Assembly: GCF_001672895.1 (NCBI RefSeq)
Contig: NZ_LZKP01000155.1
Coordinates: forward strand, 1-53,264
Origin: Mycobacterium sp. E740
GTDB lineage: Bacteria > Actinomycetota > Actinomycetes > Mycobacteriales > Mycobacteriaceae
Length of the DNA stretch: 53,264 bases
Direction: 5' to 3'
The position numbers were made by a program, and so were the translations under genes. A model generated the notes under the pieces. That model was not told the origin of the DNA and ran no database searches. It worked only from the letters and a program-made list of their open reading frames with translations. Shown here one piece after another: positions 27,501-39,700 of this stretch. Each line of letters opens with the position of its first letter. Position 1 is the stretch's first letter.

Positions 27501-30500
27501 CCCAGGTGCTGGGTGTCGAGCGAGTCGGGGTCGACGACTCGTTCTTCGAATTGGGCGGTGACTCGCTGTCGGCCATGCGGGTGGTCGCCGCGGTCAACGC
27601 CACCCTGGGCGTCGATCTCGGCGTGCGGACCCTGTTCGAGGCACCCACGGTGGCCCGGTTGGCACCGCGCATCGGAGCGGACGAGGGGCTGGCGCCGCTG
27701 CTGCCGGCGGAGCGCCCTGCGGTGGTGCCGTTGTCGTTCGCGCAGAACCGGCTGTGGTTCATCGAGCAGCTGCAGGGGCCGTCGGCGGTCTACAACCTCG
27801 CGGTTGCGCTGCGGCTGGATGGGCGGCTGAACACCCAGGCGCTGGGCGCTGCCTGGGCCGACGTGGCGGGCCGTCACGAAAGCCTGCGCACGCTGTTCCC
27901 GGCCCCCGACGGGGTTCCCGAGCAGTTGGTGGTGCCGGCGGAGCGGGCAGACGTGGGTTGGCAGGTCGTCGACGCCACCGGCTGGCCGCAGCGCCGGCTG
28001 GATGAGGCCGTCGGGGCGGCGGCGCGTCGCCCATTCGACTTGGCCACCGAAATTCCTTTGCGTGCAACGGCTTTCCGTGTCAGTGACCACGAGCATGTGC
28101 TGGTCGCGGTGGTTCACCACATCGCCGCTGACGGCTGGTCGATCACTCCGCTGGTGCGGGACCTGGGCGTGGCCTATGCCGCCCGCTGTGCGGGGCGGGC
28201 TCCGAGCTGGGCGGAACTGCCGGTGCAGTATGTCGACTACACGCTGTGGCAGCGCGCGCAGTTCGGTGATCTCGATGATCCCGACAGCCGGATCGCCGCG
28301 CAGTTGGCCTACTGGCAGGACGCGTTGGCAGATCTGCCGGAGCGGGTGGAGCTGCCGACTGACCGGCCGTATCCGCCGGTGGCGGACTACCGCGGCGCCA
28401 AGGTGGCGGTGCAGTGGCCGGTGCCTGTGCAGCAAGCGGTTTCGCGGTTGGCCGGCGAGCACGGCGCGACCAGTTTCATGGTGATGCAGGCCGCGCTGGC
28501 GGTGCTGCTGGCCAAGCTCAGCGCGAGTTCTGATGTGGCAGTTGGCTTTCCGATCGCCGGGCGGCGCGACCGGGCACTCGAGGAGTTGGTCGGTTTCTTC
28601 GTCAACACGTTGGTGCTGCGGGTGGACCTCGCCGGCGACCCGACGGTCGCCGAGGTGCTGGACCAGGTGCGGCACCGCAGCCTGGCCGCATTCGAGCATC
28701 AGGACGTCCCGTTCGAAGCGTTGGTGGAGCGGCTGAATCCGACTCGCAGCCTGAACCACCATCCACTGGTGCAGGTCCTGTTGGCCTGGCAGAACAACGT
28801 CGCCGGCGATTTCCGGTTGGGTGACGTGGACGTCACTCCGTTGCCCGCCGACACCGACACCGCCCGCGTCGATCTGACGTTCTCGTTGGCCGAGCGGTGG
28901 AACGAGGCCGGGCAGCCCGCGGGAATCGGCGGGGATGTCGAATTCCGCACCGACGTTTTCGACGCGGCGAGCGTCGAAGCGCTGGTCGAGCGGTTGCAGC
29001 GGGTGGTGGTCGCGCTGTGCGCTGATCCGTCCCGCCGGATGTCGTCGATCGATGTCCTCGACGAGCATGAGCATGCCCGGCTGCAGGACTGGGGCAACCG
29101 GGCCGCGTTGACCCGGCCCGTCGCCGCGCCGGCGCGGTCGATCCCGGAGGTCTTCGCCGCGCAGGTCGCCCGCAGCCCGGAAGCGGTGGCGGTCAACAGC
29201 GGCGGCCGGTCGCTGTCCTATCGCGAGCTCGACGAGGCGTCGAATCGGATGGCACACCTGCTGATCGGCCGAGGGGTCAGTCCCGGCGGACGGGTGGCGC
29301 TGCTGATGGAGCGCTCGGCCCAGGCCGTCGTGGCGATGCTCGCGGTGCTCAAGACCGGGGCGGCGTACGTGCCGATCGACCCGGCGCACCCCGATGCGCG
29401 CATCGAGTTCGTCCTGTCGGACGCGGCGCCGACGGTCGTCCTCACCACCACCGACCGTCGCTCGCGGTTGGCCGGCCGCGACGACCTGGTGGTTGTCGAC
29501 GTCGACGACCCGGCAGTCACCAGCCATCCGGGCACCGCGCTGCCCGCACCGGAGCCCGGCGACATCGCTTATCTGATCTACACCTCGGGTACCACGGGAA
29601 CCCCGAAGGGCGTTGCGGTCGCGCACCGCAACGTGATTCAGCTCCTGCAGACGCTCGGCGGCGACGTGCCGACGGCAGGCGTGTGGTCGCAGTGCCATTC
29701 CTTGGCCTTCGACTTCTCGGTGTGGGAGGTCTTCGGGGCGCTGTGCAGCGGCGGCCGGCTGGTCATGGTGCCCGATGCGGTGGTGCGTTCCCCCGAGGAG
29801 TTGTACGCGCTCCTGGTCAGTGAGCAGGTCAGAGTCCTCAGCCAGACCCCGTCGGCGTTCTACGCCCTGCAGGCCGCTGATGGGCTGGCGCCGGAGTTGG
29901 GTGATCAGCTGAAGCTGGAGACGGTCGTCTTCGGCGGCGAGGCGCTCGAACCGGCGCGTCTCACCGGCTGGTTCGATCGGCATCCGGAGCCGCGGCTGTT
30001 GAACATGTACGGCATCACCGAGACGACGGTGCACGCCTCGGTACGCGAGATCGTGCCCGCCGACACCCATGCGACGGTCAGCCCGATCGGGGTTCCGTTG
30101 GCGCACTTGGGCTTTTTCGTGATGGACGCATGGTTGCGTCCCGTGCCCGTCGGGGTGGTCGGCGAGTTGTATGTGGCGGGCGCCGGTGTCGCCGAGGGCT
30201 ATGTCGGCCGGGCCGGGCTGAGCGCCGCACGGTTTGTGGCGTGCCCGCTGGGAGCGCCCGGGACCCGCATGTATCGCACGGGCGACCTGGCGTCCTGGGG
30301 CGCTGACGGGCAGCTCCGGTACGTGGGCCGCGCCGACGAACAGGTCAAGATCCGCGGATATCGCATCGAACTCGGCGAGGTGCAGGCAGCGCTGGCAGCC
30401 CTCGAAGGGGTTGATCAGGCGGCAGTGCTGGTGCGTGAGGACCGCCCCGGCGACAAACGCCTGGTCGGCTACATCACCGGGTGCGCCGAGGTGAGCGGGG

Positions 30501-32314
30501 TTCGGGCGAAGCTCGGTGAGCGGTTGCCCGCGTACATGGTGCCGGCGGCGGTGGTGGCGCTGGAGGCGTTGCCGATCACGTCCAACGGCAAGCTCGACAA
30601 GCGCGCGCTGCCTGCGCCCGAGTACACCGATGTGGACCGCTACCGCGCCCCCGCCAGCGCCACCGAGGAAGTTCTCGCGGGCATCTTCGCCCAGGTGCTG
30701 GGGCTGGAGCAGGTCGGTGTCGACGAGTCGTTCTTCGAGTTGGGCGGCGACAGCATCCTGTCGATGCAGGTGGTGGCCCGCGCTCGGGCGGCCGGTGTGG
30801 TGTGCCGGCCGCGCGACATCTTCGTCGAGCAGACGGTGGCTCGGCTGGCGCAGGTGGCCACGATCTCGGACGGCGAGACCCAGGAGATCGACGAGGGCAT
30901 CGGTCCGGTGACGGCTACCCCCATCATCAGCTGGCTCGAAAGCGTGAACGGGCCGACTGACCAGTTCAACCAGACTGTGCTGCTGCAGGCTCCCGCCGGG
31001 GTGGGCGAGGCCGATGTCGTGGCGGTGCTGCAGGCTTTGGTCGACCGGCACGCCATGTTGCGGCTGCGCGTCGCCGAGACCGCCGAGGGCTGGTCGTTGC
31101 ACGTGCCGGAGGTTGGGTCGGTGGATGCCGGCGAGTGCCTGCACACCGTCGACGCGCTGTCCGACGAGGCGCTGGTCAAGGTGCGGTCGCGGTTGAGTCC
31201 CGTCAGCGGGGCGATGTTCGGCGCGCTGTGGGTGGCCGCGACCGGACAGCTCGCGCTCGTCGTCCATCACCTGGTCGTCGACGGGGTCTCATGGCGGATC
31301 CTGTTGGAGGACCTCAACATCGCCTGGCGCCAACATCGCGCCGGGCAGTCGATCGCCCTGCCGGTGGGCGGGACGTCGTTCGCCCGCTGGGCATCGATGT
31401 TGGCCGAGCACGCCCAGGACGCGGAAGTGGTGGCCAAGACCGCCGCGTGGCGGCAGGTGGCCGCGGTCCCGGCGCGCCTGCCCGCGGTGCAGCCGGCGGT
31501 GGACACGTTCGCCACGGCCGGCCGCTTGTCGGTGGAGCTGGACGTCGAGACGACCCGGATGCTGCTGGGCGAGGTGCCGACGGCGTTCCACGCCGGGGTG
31601 CACGAAGTCCTGTTGATCGGGTTCGGACTGGCGGTCGCGGAGTTCCTGGGGACCGGTCTCGCGCCGGTCAGCATCGACGTGGAAGGCCACGGCCGTGACG
31701 GGGACTTGGCCGAAGAGGCGGACCTGTCCCGGACGGTGGGCTGGTTCACCACCAAGTACCCGGTGGCGTTGAGCGTCGGTGGACTGGACTGGTCGCGAGT
31801 GAGCGCCGGAGGACCGTCGCTGGGTGCGCTGATCAAAGACGCCAAGGAGCAACTGCGCGAGCTGCCGGACGGGTTGTCCTACGGTCTCCTGCGCTATCTG
31901 AATCCGGACGCCGAGCTGCCCGACTCCGACCCGGCCATCGGGTTCAACTACCTCGGGCGCCTCGGCGCGGCGGCCGCCGAGACCTCCGACGACCTCTGGC
32001 GGATGAGCCACGACGGCATGTCGCTGACCGCTGTCGCTTCGGACATCCCGATGCCGCTGCTGCACACCGTGGAGCTCAACGCGGCCACCGTCGACACCGA
32101 CAGCGGCCCGCAGCTGCAGGCCAATTGGACGTGGGCACCCTCAGCGCTGGGCGAGGCCGACGTTATTCGGTTGACTAGCTTGTGGTTTGAGGCTCTGGAC
32201 GGAATCTGCCAACATGTCAGGGGCGGCGGAGGTGGTTTGACCCCCTCCGATATCGCCGTCAACCTCAGCCAACAACAGATCGAGGAGCTTCAGCGGCAAT
32301 ATGCAAATCGCTGA
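21398..32314 (+). CDS. NRPS of three modules: C-A-T / C-A-T / C-A-T-E (3638 aa)
   Basis: A trimodular peptide synthetase that loads, condenses and tailors amino acids on phosphopantetheine arms in the cytosol. GAGGGGA five bases before the ATG supports the start. Order by residue: C ~1-440 (HHIAVDG at 137), A1 ~461-945, T Ser992, C ~1044-1490 (HHIAADG at 1176), A2 ~1517-2000, T Ser2056, C ~2108-2550 (H2240), A3 ~2581-3070, T Ser3119, E ~3167-3610 (HHLVVDG at 3290, [23 protein letters not shown]). All catalytic motifs are intact. The first C has no upstream carrier and is probably a starter C that N-acylates residue 1. A2 and A3 read as Thr; the E domain makes residue 3 D (D-allo-Thr). The stop overlaps the next gene by 14 bases. 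Confidence 0.96.
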   Translation: MELDDRVFPLTRRQFEMWLAEETGQADATLHLGGLLRIEGPIDADQLESAIHHVVREAEPLRAEFFQDAGQVFQKPVDHPVVELRRYDLLRSQDPVDEVQRLASSIRRMPMPLSGPLFTFTLMQTRADENYLFACCHHIAVDGIGLTLVLHRIAAVYSAIAAGDEIPPAFFGSLQDLVQCESEYETSGEYLDDQAYWASNLPGEKPLAHSSVHAAAHGSAADDFSAPLPLDSQILEQIDELSRNVGVSRSSVITAACALLVSAYEADRSEVVLDFPVSRRVRPESLAVPGLISGVVPLVLKTPADASIANFCRHVNIRIREALQHQRYPVAAMESRAYLGDSSRASNRVVVNIIPAAHMGLFDGALATGTLTNAGFGDQAALVFFRDGDQLHLSSLGTGHPTAELDAADVADRLSRLLTAMTTDPERRLSSLDLLDESEQVRVHEWGNRAVLTAPAPQAVSIPAVFAAQVAAAPEAVALTCSGRSWTYAELDAASNRVAHLLAGLGAGPGQSVALLFSRCAEAIVAMLGVLKSGAAYLPIDPAHPSARIEFMIADAAPMAALTTTALAQRLAGSGLTVIDVDDPSIESHPVTALPGPAADDVAYLIYTSGTTGVPKGVAITHANVTQLMGSLDDEWATAGQVWSQWHSYSFDISGWEIYGALLHGGRLAVVPESVAASPDALRAFLIDEQVSVFCQTPSAVGMLSAQGLDGVTLLVGGEACPPEVVERWAPGRVMINEYGPTEATMWVALSAPLQAGSPVVPIGAPLPGAAFFVLDSWLRPVPQGVVGELYLAGPQLAVGYARRTSLTASRFVACPFAGAEGTGQRMYRTGDLVWWGADGQLRYVGRADEQVKIRGHRIEIGEVQAALGALDGVDQAAVIAREDRPGDKRLVGYLTETETGAVDPSTVRAALAERLPGYMVPSAVVLIDALPLTVNGKLDKRALPAPEYPDTDRYRAPSTPTEEILAGIFAEVLGVERVGVDESFFELGGDSLLAMRVIAAVTRSLDSGLSVRAVFEAPTVAELASRIGEGDGLEPLVAGPRPAVVPLSFAQKRLWFLDQLQGPSSVDNLAVALRLTGALDVQALGAAVVDVVARHESLRTLFPAPGGVPEQRVAPADDVEVGWQVVDATGWPERQLEEAAGAVARRPFNLAAEIPLRATLFKLGADEHVLVAVVHHIAADGWSIAPLMGDLGAAYAARCAGQRPDWAPLPVQYVDYALWQGAQLGDLDDPDSRIAAQLAYWQDALAGLPERVELPTDRPYPPVADYRGEKVAVQWPAQVQQGIARLAGANGATSFMVMQAALAVLLAKLSASSDVAAGFPIAGRRDRALDELVGFFVNTLVLRVDLSGDPTVAEVLEQVRARSLAAFEHQDVPFEVLVERLNPSRSLNHHPLVQVLLAWQNNAAGELRLGDVEVTSMPADTHTARVDLTFSLAEQWSAAGQPAGIAGDVEFRTDVFDAASIEALVERLQRVVVALCADPSRRVSSIDLLDEREHVDVQTWGNHEALTLPVSASWSIPALFAAQVARAPEAIAITYGARSWTYRELDEASNRMAHLLRGHGVGPGQRVALLLKRSAEAVVSILAVLKTGAAYLAIDPGQPGTRMHFMLSDAAPVAAITSAGLADRLDGHDLLVVDIGDPVIAAQPSTALPAPSPHDVAYLIYTSGTTGVPKGVAVPHLNVTQLLDSLDADLHTSPGQVWTQCHSLAFDFSVWEIFGALLHGGRLVVVPDSVAASPQDLHALLVREEVNVLSQTPSAFYALETADSLAPELGQQLKLETVIFGGEALEPHRLTSWLRNHPGLPRLINMYGITETTVHASFREIVDIDADNAVSPIGSPLAHLGFFVLDGWLRPVPRGVVGELYVAGQGVAFGYVRRAALTATRFVACPFAGVGARMYRTGDLVRWGADGQLQYLGRADEQVKIRGYRIELGEIQAVLSTVDAVHQSAVIVREDRPGDKRLVAYVTGTGDSVELRNTLAERLPAYMVPAAVVVVEALPLTGNGKLDKRALPAPEYADGDRYRAPADALEEILVGIYAQVLGVERVGVDDSFFELGGDSLSAMRVVAAVNATLGVDLGVRTLFEAPTVARLAPRIGADEGLAPLLPAERPAVVPLSFAQNRLWFIEQLQGPSAVYNLAVALRLDGRLNTQALGAAWADVAGRHESLRTLFPAPDGVPEQLVVPAERADVGWQVVDATGWPQRRLDEAVGAAARRPFDLATEIPLRATAFRVSDHEHVLVAVVHHIAADGWSITPLVRDLGVAYAARCAGRAPSWAELPVQYVDYTLWQRAQFGDLDDPDSRIAAQLAYWQDALADLPERVELPTDRPYPPVADYRGAKVAVQWPVPVQQAVSRLAGEHGATSFMVMQAALAVLLAKLSASSDVAVGFPIAGRRDRALEELVGFFVNTLVLRVDLAGDPTVAEVLDQVRHRSLAAFEHQDVPFEALVERLNPTRSLNHHPLVQVLLAWQNNVAGDFRLGDVDVTPLPADTDTARVDLTFSLAERWNEAGQPAGIGGDVEFRTDVFDAASVEALVERLQRVVVALCADPSRRMSSIDVLDEHEHARLQDWGNRAALTRPVAAPARSIPEVFAAQVARSPEAVAVNSGGRSLSYRELDEASNRMAHLLIGRGVSPGGRVALLMERSAQAVVAMLAVLKTGAAYVPIDPAHPDARIEFVLSDAAPTVVLTTTDRRSRLAGRDDLVVVDVDDPAVTSHPGTALPAPEPGDIAYLIYTSGTTGTPKGVAVAHRNVIQLLQTLGGDVPTAGVWSQCHSLAFDFSVWEVFGALCSGGRLVMVPDAVVRSPEELYALLVSEQVRVLSQTPSAFYALQAADGLAPELGDQLKLETVVFGGEALEPARLTGWFDRHPEPRLLNMYGITETTVHASVREIVPADTHATVSPIGVPLAHLGFFVMDAWLRPVPVGVVGELYVAGAGVAEGYVGRAGLSAARFVACPLGAPGTRMYRTGDLASWGADGQLRYVGRADEQVKIRGYRIELGEVQAALAALEGVDQAAVLVREDRPGDKRLVGYITGCAEVSGVRAKLGERLPAYMVPAAVVALEALPITSNGKLDKRALPAPEYTDVDRYRAPASATEEVLAGIFAQVLGLEQVGVDESFFELGGDSILSMQVVARARAAGVVCRPRDIFVEQTVARLAQVATISDGETQEIDEGIGPVTATPIISWLESVNGPTDQFNQTVLLQAPAGVGEADVVAVLQALVDRHAMLRLRVAETAEGWSLHVPEVGSVDAGECLHTVDALSDEALVKVRSRLSPVSGAMFGALWVAATGQLALVVHHLVVDGVSWRILLEDLNIAWRQHRAGQSIALPVGGTSFARWASMLAEHAQDAEVVAKTAAWRQVAAVPARLPAVQPAVDTFATAGRLSVELDVETTRMLLGEVPTAFHAGVHEVLLIGFGLAVAEFLGTGLAPVSIDVEGHGRDGDLAEEADLSRTVGWFTTKYPVALSVGGLDWSRVSAGGPSLGALIKDAKEQLRELPDGLSYGLLRYLNPDAELPDSDPAIGFNYLGRLGAAAAETSDDLWRMSHDGMSLTAVASDIPMPLLHTVELNAATVDTDSGPQLQANWTWAPSALGEADVIRLTSLWFEALDGICQHVRGGGGGLTPSDIAVNLSQQQIEELQRQYANR
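24527..27718 (+). other. NRPS module 2: C - A2 (Thr) - T
   Basis: The C domain is of the L-accepting type ([16 protein letters not shown]). A2 pocket residues from [20 protein letters not shown] and [11 protein letters not shown] read D-F-W-S-I-G-M-V-H-K, one step from the known Thr code DFWNIGMVHK. Thr is therefore predicted with fair confidence. No E domain, so L-Thr. Confidence 0.8.
27719..32314 (+). other. NRPS module 3: C - A3 (Thr) - T - E
   Basis: A3 reads D-F-W-S-V-G-M-V-H-K, again Thr-like. The complete E domain predicts D-allo-Thr, a residue that is glycosylated in mycobacterial glycopeptidolipids. The last ~25 residues ([19 protein letters not shown]...) equal the E-C linker found inside the next gene. 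Confidence 0.82.
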
Positions 32315-35300
32315 CATACTGCCGCTTACCCCTCTACAGCACGGTTTGCTCTTCCACGCCGGCGCAGCGCCGGATCTGGGTGACGACGTGTATGCGGTGC
32401 AGTTCGACATCACCGTGCGGGGCGCTCTCGACGAGGACCGGCTCCGTACTGCGGTGAACAAGGTGGCGGCCCGTCACCCGAATGTGTTGGCCCGCTTCTC
32501 AGAACAGTTCGGCCAGCCGGTGCAGATCATCCCGGCCGACCCTGAGGTGCCGTGGTGCTACATCGACCTTCGCGACAGCGACACAGATCTCGATGTGGAG
32601 ATCGAGGCGATCTGTGCCAGGGAACGCGCCGCGATCCGCCACCTCGCCGACGACCCGGTCTTCCGGGTGGCGGTGATCCGTACCGCAACTGACGAGCACC
32701 GGTTCGTGCTCACCAATCACCACATCGTGCTCGACGGCTGGTCGATGCCGATCCTGCTGCGCGAGATCTTCGCGAGCTATTACGGGTGGCGCCTGCCCCC
32801 GGCCACGCCGTATCGCAGGTTCGTCACCTGGCTGGCGGAGCGGGACCGTGAGGCAGCCCTCGCGGCGTGGCGTGACGTGTTGACCGGCTTCGAAACTCCG
32901 ACACTGGTGGGTCCGCCGGATCGGTTGGAGCTGCGCAGCCGCGGCGTGTACGAGCACCGGCTGCCTCAGGCGACGACACAGGCCCTGACCGAGCTGGCAC
33001 GCTCGCGGCACACCACCGTCAACGTCGTGCTCCAGGGCGCTTGGGCGTTGCTCCTGGGCTCGCTGACCGGTCAGCATGACGTTGCCTTCGGGACGGCGGT
33101 CTCGGGCCGGCCGGCTGACGTGCTCGGCGCGGAATCGATGGTCGGGTTGTTGATCAACACCGTGCCGGTTCGGGTGAACGTCACGTCGGCCACCACCACA
33201 GTCGAGCTGCTCGACCAGCTGCAGAGCGCCAACAACCGCACACTCGAGCACCAGCACCTGGCGCTCAACGAGATGCACCGCATCGCCGGTCACGACAAAC
33301 TCTTCGACACTCTTCTGGTCTACGAGAACTACCCGGTCGACACGGCCGCATTGGCCGGGGGCGACGAGTTGGTGGTCACGGACTTCAACACCCGCGAGTA
33401 CAACCACTACTCGCTGACGCTTCAGGCCGTCCCAGGCGATGAACTCACTCTTCGGGTCGAGTTCGCCGCTGACGTCTTCGACGACGAACGAATCCGGACG
33501 CTGATCGAGCGGTTCGGCCGCGTGTTGGCTGCGATGACCGCAGACCCGACGCGGCGGTTGTCGACGATCGACCTGCTCGACGCGCAAGAGCACGCCCGGC
33601 TGGACCAGATCGGTCACACCGCGGTGTTGAACCAGCCCGCGACCGCAACCTCGATCCCGGCGCTGTTCGCCGCTCAGGTGGCGCTGGCGCCGGACGCGGT
33701 GGCCCTGACGTATCAGGACCGCTCGATCACCTACCGGGAGTTGGACGAGGCGTCGAACCGGTTGGCACATCTGCTGGCCGCTCACGGAGCCGGCCCGGGA
33801 CAGTGTGTGGCCCTGCTCTTCAACCGGTCGGCTGAGGCGATCGTGGCCATCCTGGCGGTACTCAAGGCCGGGGCGGCTTATCTGCCGATCGATCCGAAAC
33901 TGCCGGCGGCCCGGATCGGGTTCATGATCTCCGACGCCGCGCCGATCGCCGGTGTGACCACCACCGAGTTCGCCGAGCGGCTGACCGTACACGCGTTGCC
34001 CGTCGTCGACGTCGACGATCCCCACATCGAGACCTGTCCCGGCACCGCACTGCCGCCGCCCGCAGCCGACGACCTCGCCCACATCATCTACACGTCCGGC
34101 ACCACCGGCACGCCGAAGGGCGTGGCGGTCACCCATTCCAACGTCACCCGGCTCTTCGACGGCATGGACGTCGGGGTGCAGATGGCGCCCGAGCAGGTCT
34201 GGACACAGACTTCGTCGCTGGTCTTCGACTTCTCGGTGTGGGAGATCTGGGGAGCGTTGCTGCACGGCGGGCGGCTGGTGGTGGTGCCCGAGGACGTGGC
34301 CCGCTCGCCGGAGGACTTCCAGTCGCTGCTGGTGACCGAGCGGGTCAGCGTGCTGAGCCAGACCCCTTCCGCGGTGGCGGCGCTGTCACCGCAGGGGTTG
34401 GAGTCGGTCGCGCTGATGGCCGCCGGGGAGGCGTGCCCTCCCGCGGTGGTGGACCAGTGGGCACCCGATCGGGTCATGATCAACGGGTACGGCCCCACGG
34501 AAACCACCGTGTACGCCACGATCAGCGCGCCGCTCCAGGCGGGGTCGGGTGTGGTGCCCATCGGCCTGCCGGTGCCGGGTGCGGCGCTGTTCGTGCTCGA
34601 CGGCTGGCTGCGGCCGGTGCCGCCCGGTGAGATCGGCGAGTTGTACGTGGCCGGTCGTGGCGTGGCGTGCGGTTATGTGCGCCGGGCCGGGCTGACCGCT
34701 TCGCGCTTCGTGGCTTGCCCGTTCGTCGGTTCCGGCGCGCCCGGGCAGCGCATGTACCGCACCGGGGATCTGGTGCGCTGGGGTGCCGACGGGCAGCTGC
34801 AATATCTGGGCCGCATCGACGAGCAGGTCAAGATCCGCGGTTATCGCATCGAGCTCGGCGAGATCCAGGCTGCGCTGGCCGCGTTGGACGGCGTGGAGCA
34901 GGCGGCGGTCATCGTGCGCGAGGACCGCCCCGGCGACAAACGTCTGGTCGGTTACGTCACCGGAACGGCTGATTCGGCCGAGCTTCGCAACGCTCTCGCT
35001 CAGCGCCTGCCCGCCTACATGGTCCCGACGGCGGTGGTGGTGCTCACGTCGCTGCCGTTGACGGTCAACGGCAAACTCGACAAACGCGCCCTGCCGGCAC
35101 CGGAATACCAGGGCGGCGACACTTACCGCGCGCCCACCGACGCGGTCGAGGAAGTGCTGGCCGACATCTACGCGGAGATCCTCGGAGTCGAGCGGGTCGG
35201 TATCGACGAGTCCTTCTTCGAACTCGGCGGCGACAGCATCTTGTCGATGCAGGTCGCCGCCCGAGCACGCGCAGCGGGGTTGAAGTGCCGGCCGCGCGAC

Positions 35301-36794
35301 ATCTTCGTCGAACAGACCGTGGCCCGGCTGGCCCGGGTGGCGCGCGCGACCACGGGCGACGCCGAGGTTGTCGACGAGGGCCTGGGCCAGATTCCTGCGA
35401 CGCCGATCATCCACTGGTTGGCCGGCGTCGACGGTCCGGTCGACGAGTTCAATCAGACGGTGGTGGCCCAAGCTCCGCCGGAAGTGACCGAGGCCGACGT
35501 GCTGGCGCTGTTGCAGGCACTCCTGGACCGGCACGCCATGCTGCGGCTGCGCGTCGACGACGACGGAGCCGGGAACTGGTCGCTCAACGTGCCGGAAGCG
35601 GGGTCGGTCGACGCCGCCGCATGCCTGCGCACCATCGACTCGTTTTCTGAGGAAGCCTTGGTGCAGGCACGCTCACAATTGGACCCGGCCGCGGGCGTCA
35701 TGCTCAGGGCCTTGTGGGTGACTTCCACTTCTCAGCTGGTGCTGGTTGCCCACCACCTGGCGGTCGACGGGGTGTCCTGGCGAGTCCTGCTGGAAGACCT
35801 CAACATCGCCTGGGCGCAGCGTCGCGGCGGCAAGCCGGCGCAGCTGCCGGCCGGGGGGACGTCGTTCGCCCGGTGGGCCTCGCTGCTGGCGGAGTACGCG
35901 CACGACCCCGACGTGGTGCAGCAGGCGCCGACGTGGCGGCAGGTGGCGGCCGCCCCCGCATTGCTGCCGGCGGTGCAGCCGGCGATCGATACGTTCGCGA
36001 CGGCGGGGCGCATGTCGCTGTCGCTGGACGAGCCGACCACGCGCATGCTGCTCGGGGAAGTGCCGACGGCATTCCACGCGGGCGTGAACGACATCCTGTT
36101 GATCGCGTTCGGCCTGGCACTGGCCGAGTTCTTCGCCGCTGACGGCCACCCGATCGGGATCGATGTGGAGGGCCACGGGCGGCAGGAGGAGATCGCCGCC
36201 GACGTCGACCTGTCACGCACGGTGGGGTGGTTCACCACCAAGTATCCGGTGGCAGTGACCGTCAATGGGCTGGACTGGGCGCAGGTGACAGCCGGCGAGG
36301 CAGCTCTGGGGGCGGCGATCAAGACCGCCAAAGAGCAGCTTCGCGCAGTGCCGGACGGATTGAGCTACGGGGTACTGCGGTACCTGAACGCCGACGTCGA
36401 CCTGGCGGGCCCCGACCCCACCATCGGCTTCAACTATCTGGGCCGGATGGGCGCTTCGGGCGCCGAGACTGCCGCCGGAACATGGCGGATGAGCCAGGAC
36501 GGCCTGTCTGCGACCGCCGCGGCCGCAGACATCCCGATGCCGTTGATGCACGCGCTCGAGCTGAACGCCGCCACCGTCGACGCCGAGACCGGCCCGCAGT
36601 TGCACGCGAACTGGTCGTGGGCGACCTCGGCGCTCGATGACACGCAGGTCAACCGGCTGAGCCGACTGTGGTTCGAGGCGCTGGCCGGCATCTGCGCGCA
36701 CGTCAGCGCCGGCGGCGGCGGACTGACGCCCTCCGATATCGCACCGGCCCACCTGACCCAGCAGCAGCTCGACGACCTGCACAGCCAGCATGCG
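32301..36794 (+). other. NRPS module 4: D-accepting C - A - T - E
   Basis: Pocket residues from [23 protein letters not shown] and [11 protein letters not shown] read D-F-W-S-M-A-G-V-Y-K. I do not recognise a firm substrate; a hydrophobic residue is suggested. A complete E domain ([30 protein letters not shown]) makes it the D isomer. Confidence 0.75.
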
Positions 36795-39700
36795 ATCGCA
36801 GACATCCTGCCGCTGAGCCCCCTGCAGCAGGGCCTGCTGTTCCACTCCGAGGGCGCACAGGTCACCGACGACGTCTATGCGGTGCAGCTGGAGATCGCGA
36901 TCAATGGTCCGCTCGACCGGCACCGGCTGCACGATGCGGTGCAGACGGTGGCGAACCGGCATCCGAACCTCTCGGCGCGGTTCTGCGCGCAGTTCGACGA
37001 GCCCGTCCAGATGATTCCGGCAGACCCGCAGCTGCCCTGGCGCTATGTCGAGCTGAACGGCGCCGACGCGGACATCGACGAACAGCTGCAGGCGGCGTGT
37101 GCTGCCGAGCGCGCTGCGGTCTGCGACCTCGCCCACCAGCCGGCCTTCCAGGCTGCGCTGTTCCGCACCGCCGAGGACCGGTACCGGTTCGTGCTGACGT
37201 TCCACCACATCGTCGTGGACGGCTGGTCGCTGCCGATCCTGCTGCGTGAGATCTTCGCCGGCTATTACGGCCAGCCGTTGCCCGCGGCGGCGCCGTACCG
37301 CAACTTCATCAGCTGGCTCACCCGTCGGGATTACGACGCCGCCCGGGCGGCCTGGGGCGAGGTGTTCGCCGGCTTCGAGACCCCTACCATGGTGGGCCCG
37401 CCTGATCAGTTGGTGCGCGGGAAGCGGAGCGTCGCGTCGTTCCAGGTGTCAGCTGCCACGACGCAGGCCGTCGGTGAGCTGGCGCGCGCGCTGCACACCA
37501 CGGTCAGCACGGTGCTGCAGGCCGCGTTCGCGCAGCTGCTGACATCGTTGACCGGTCAGCATGACGTCGCATTCGGTACCGCGGTCTCGGGGCGCCCGGA
37601 TGAGGTGGTCGGCGCGGACTCGATGGTGGGCCTGCTGATCAACACGGTGCCGGTGCGGGCCGACATCACATCGGCAACCACCACCGCAGACCTGCTCGAG
37701 CAGCTGCAGGACGCGTACAACCGCACGCTGGAACACCAGCATCTCGCGCTCAACGAGATTCACCGCGTCACCGGTCACGACCAGTTGTTCGACGCCATGT
37801 TCGTCTACGAGAACTATCCGGTCGACACCGTCGCCCTGGAAGCCGACCACGAGTTGGCCATCCCCGAATTCGCGAGCCGCGAATACAACCACTATCCGCT
37901 TTCGGTGCAAGCCATCCCGGGCGACGAGATCGGTCTTCGCGTCGAATACGACACCGATGTGTTTGCCGCGCAAGGCATTCAGGCTCTCATCGACCGGCTG
38001 GAGCGGCTCCTGGTCGCGATGACCGCCGATCCGCGGCGGCCGCTGTCGTCGATCGACGTGCTCGATTCCGCTGAGCACGTCCGCCTCGACGAGTTCGGTA
38101 ACCGGGCGGTGCTGACCAGGGCGCCGGAGCGCGGGTCGACCATCGTCGAGCTGTTCGCGGCGTGGGTCGCGCAGACGCCGGATGCGGTGGCGCTGGTATG
38201 CGGCGAGCGGTCGTGGACCTACCGGGAGCTCGACCTGGCGGCCAACCGGCTGGCGCATCTGCTCGCCGGCCGAGGGGCCGGCCCGGGCCAGTGCGTCGCG
38301 GTGCTGTTCAACCGCTCCGCCGAGGCAGTGGTCGCGATCCTGGCCGTGCTCAAGACCGGTGCGGCCTACCTGCCCATCGACCCCTCGCTGCCCGAGGCCC
38401 GCATCGGCTTCATAGTTTCCGATGCGGTGCCGCTGGCCGTTGTCACGACCGCCGGTTTGGCCGGCCGACTCGACGGCCACGCAGTGGCGGTCATCGACGT
38501 CGACGACCCCGCCGTCGACGGCCAGCCCAGCACCGCACCCCGGTCGCCCGCTCCCGACGACACCGCCTACGTCATCTACACGTCAGGAACCACCGGCACC
38601 CCCAAGGGCGTGGCGGTCACCCACCGCAACGTGACCCAGCTGCTGGCGTCGACGGATTCCGCCCTGCCGGCCGTCGGAGTGTGGGCGCAGTGCCACACCT
38701 TGGCCTTCGACGTCTCGGTGTGGGAGATCTTCGGGGCTTTGCTGCGTGGCGGCCGCCTGGTGGTGGTGCCCGAAGAGGTGACCCGCTCGCCGGAGAACTT
38801 CCAAGACGTGCTGGCGGCGGAGCAGGTCAGCGTGCTGACCGAGACTCCGTCCGCGGTCAGCGTGCTCTCGCCGGAGAAATTGGCGTCGATGGCGTTGGTC
38901 GTCGTGGGTGAGGCCTGCTCGGCCGAGGTGGTGGACCGGTGGGCACCGGGCCGTCGCATGGTCAACGCCTACGGCCCCACCGAGACCACGATGTGTGTGG
39001 CGATCAGCACGCCGCTCACCTCGGGGGCGCAGGCCGTGCCGATCGGCTCGCCGGTGGCCGGAGCGGCGCTGTTCGTGTTGGACAACTGGCTGCGCCCGGT
39101 GCCCGAGGGCGTGGTCGGCGAGTTGTATGTGGCCGGCGACGGCGTGGCGACCGGTTACGTGCGTCGGCTGGGGCTGACGGCGTCGCGCTTCGTCGCGTGC
39201 CCGTTCGGAGCGCCGGGTGCCCGCATGTACCGCACCGGGGACCTGGTGAGGTGGCGCGCGGACGGGCAGCTCGACTATCTGGGACGTGCCGACGAGCAGG
39301 TCAAGATTCGCGGTTACCGCATCGAGCTCGGCGAGGTGCAGGCCGCGTTGGCGGGGCTCGAAGGCGTCGAACAGGCGGCGGTGATCGCCCGCAAGGACCG
39401 CCCCGGCGACAAGCGTCTCGTGGGCTATGTCACCGGCTCGGTCGACTCGGCCGAGCTGCGGGCGACGCTGGCCGAGCGGCTGCCGGCCTACATGGTGCCG
39501 ACAGCGGTCGTCGTGCTGGACGCGCTGCCACTCACGGTCAACGGCAAGCTCGACACCCGCGCGTTGCCGGCGCCCGAGTTCAGCGACTCGAATCGCTACC
39601 GCGCCCCGGCGAACCTGACCGAGGAGATCCTCGCCGGGATCTACGCCCAGGTGCTCGGCGTGGAGCGCGTCGGGGTCGACGACTCGTTCTTCGATCTGGG

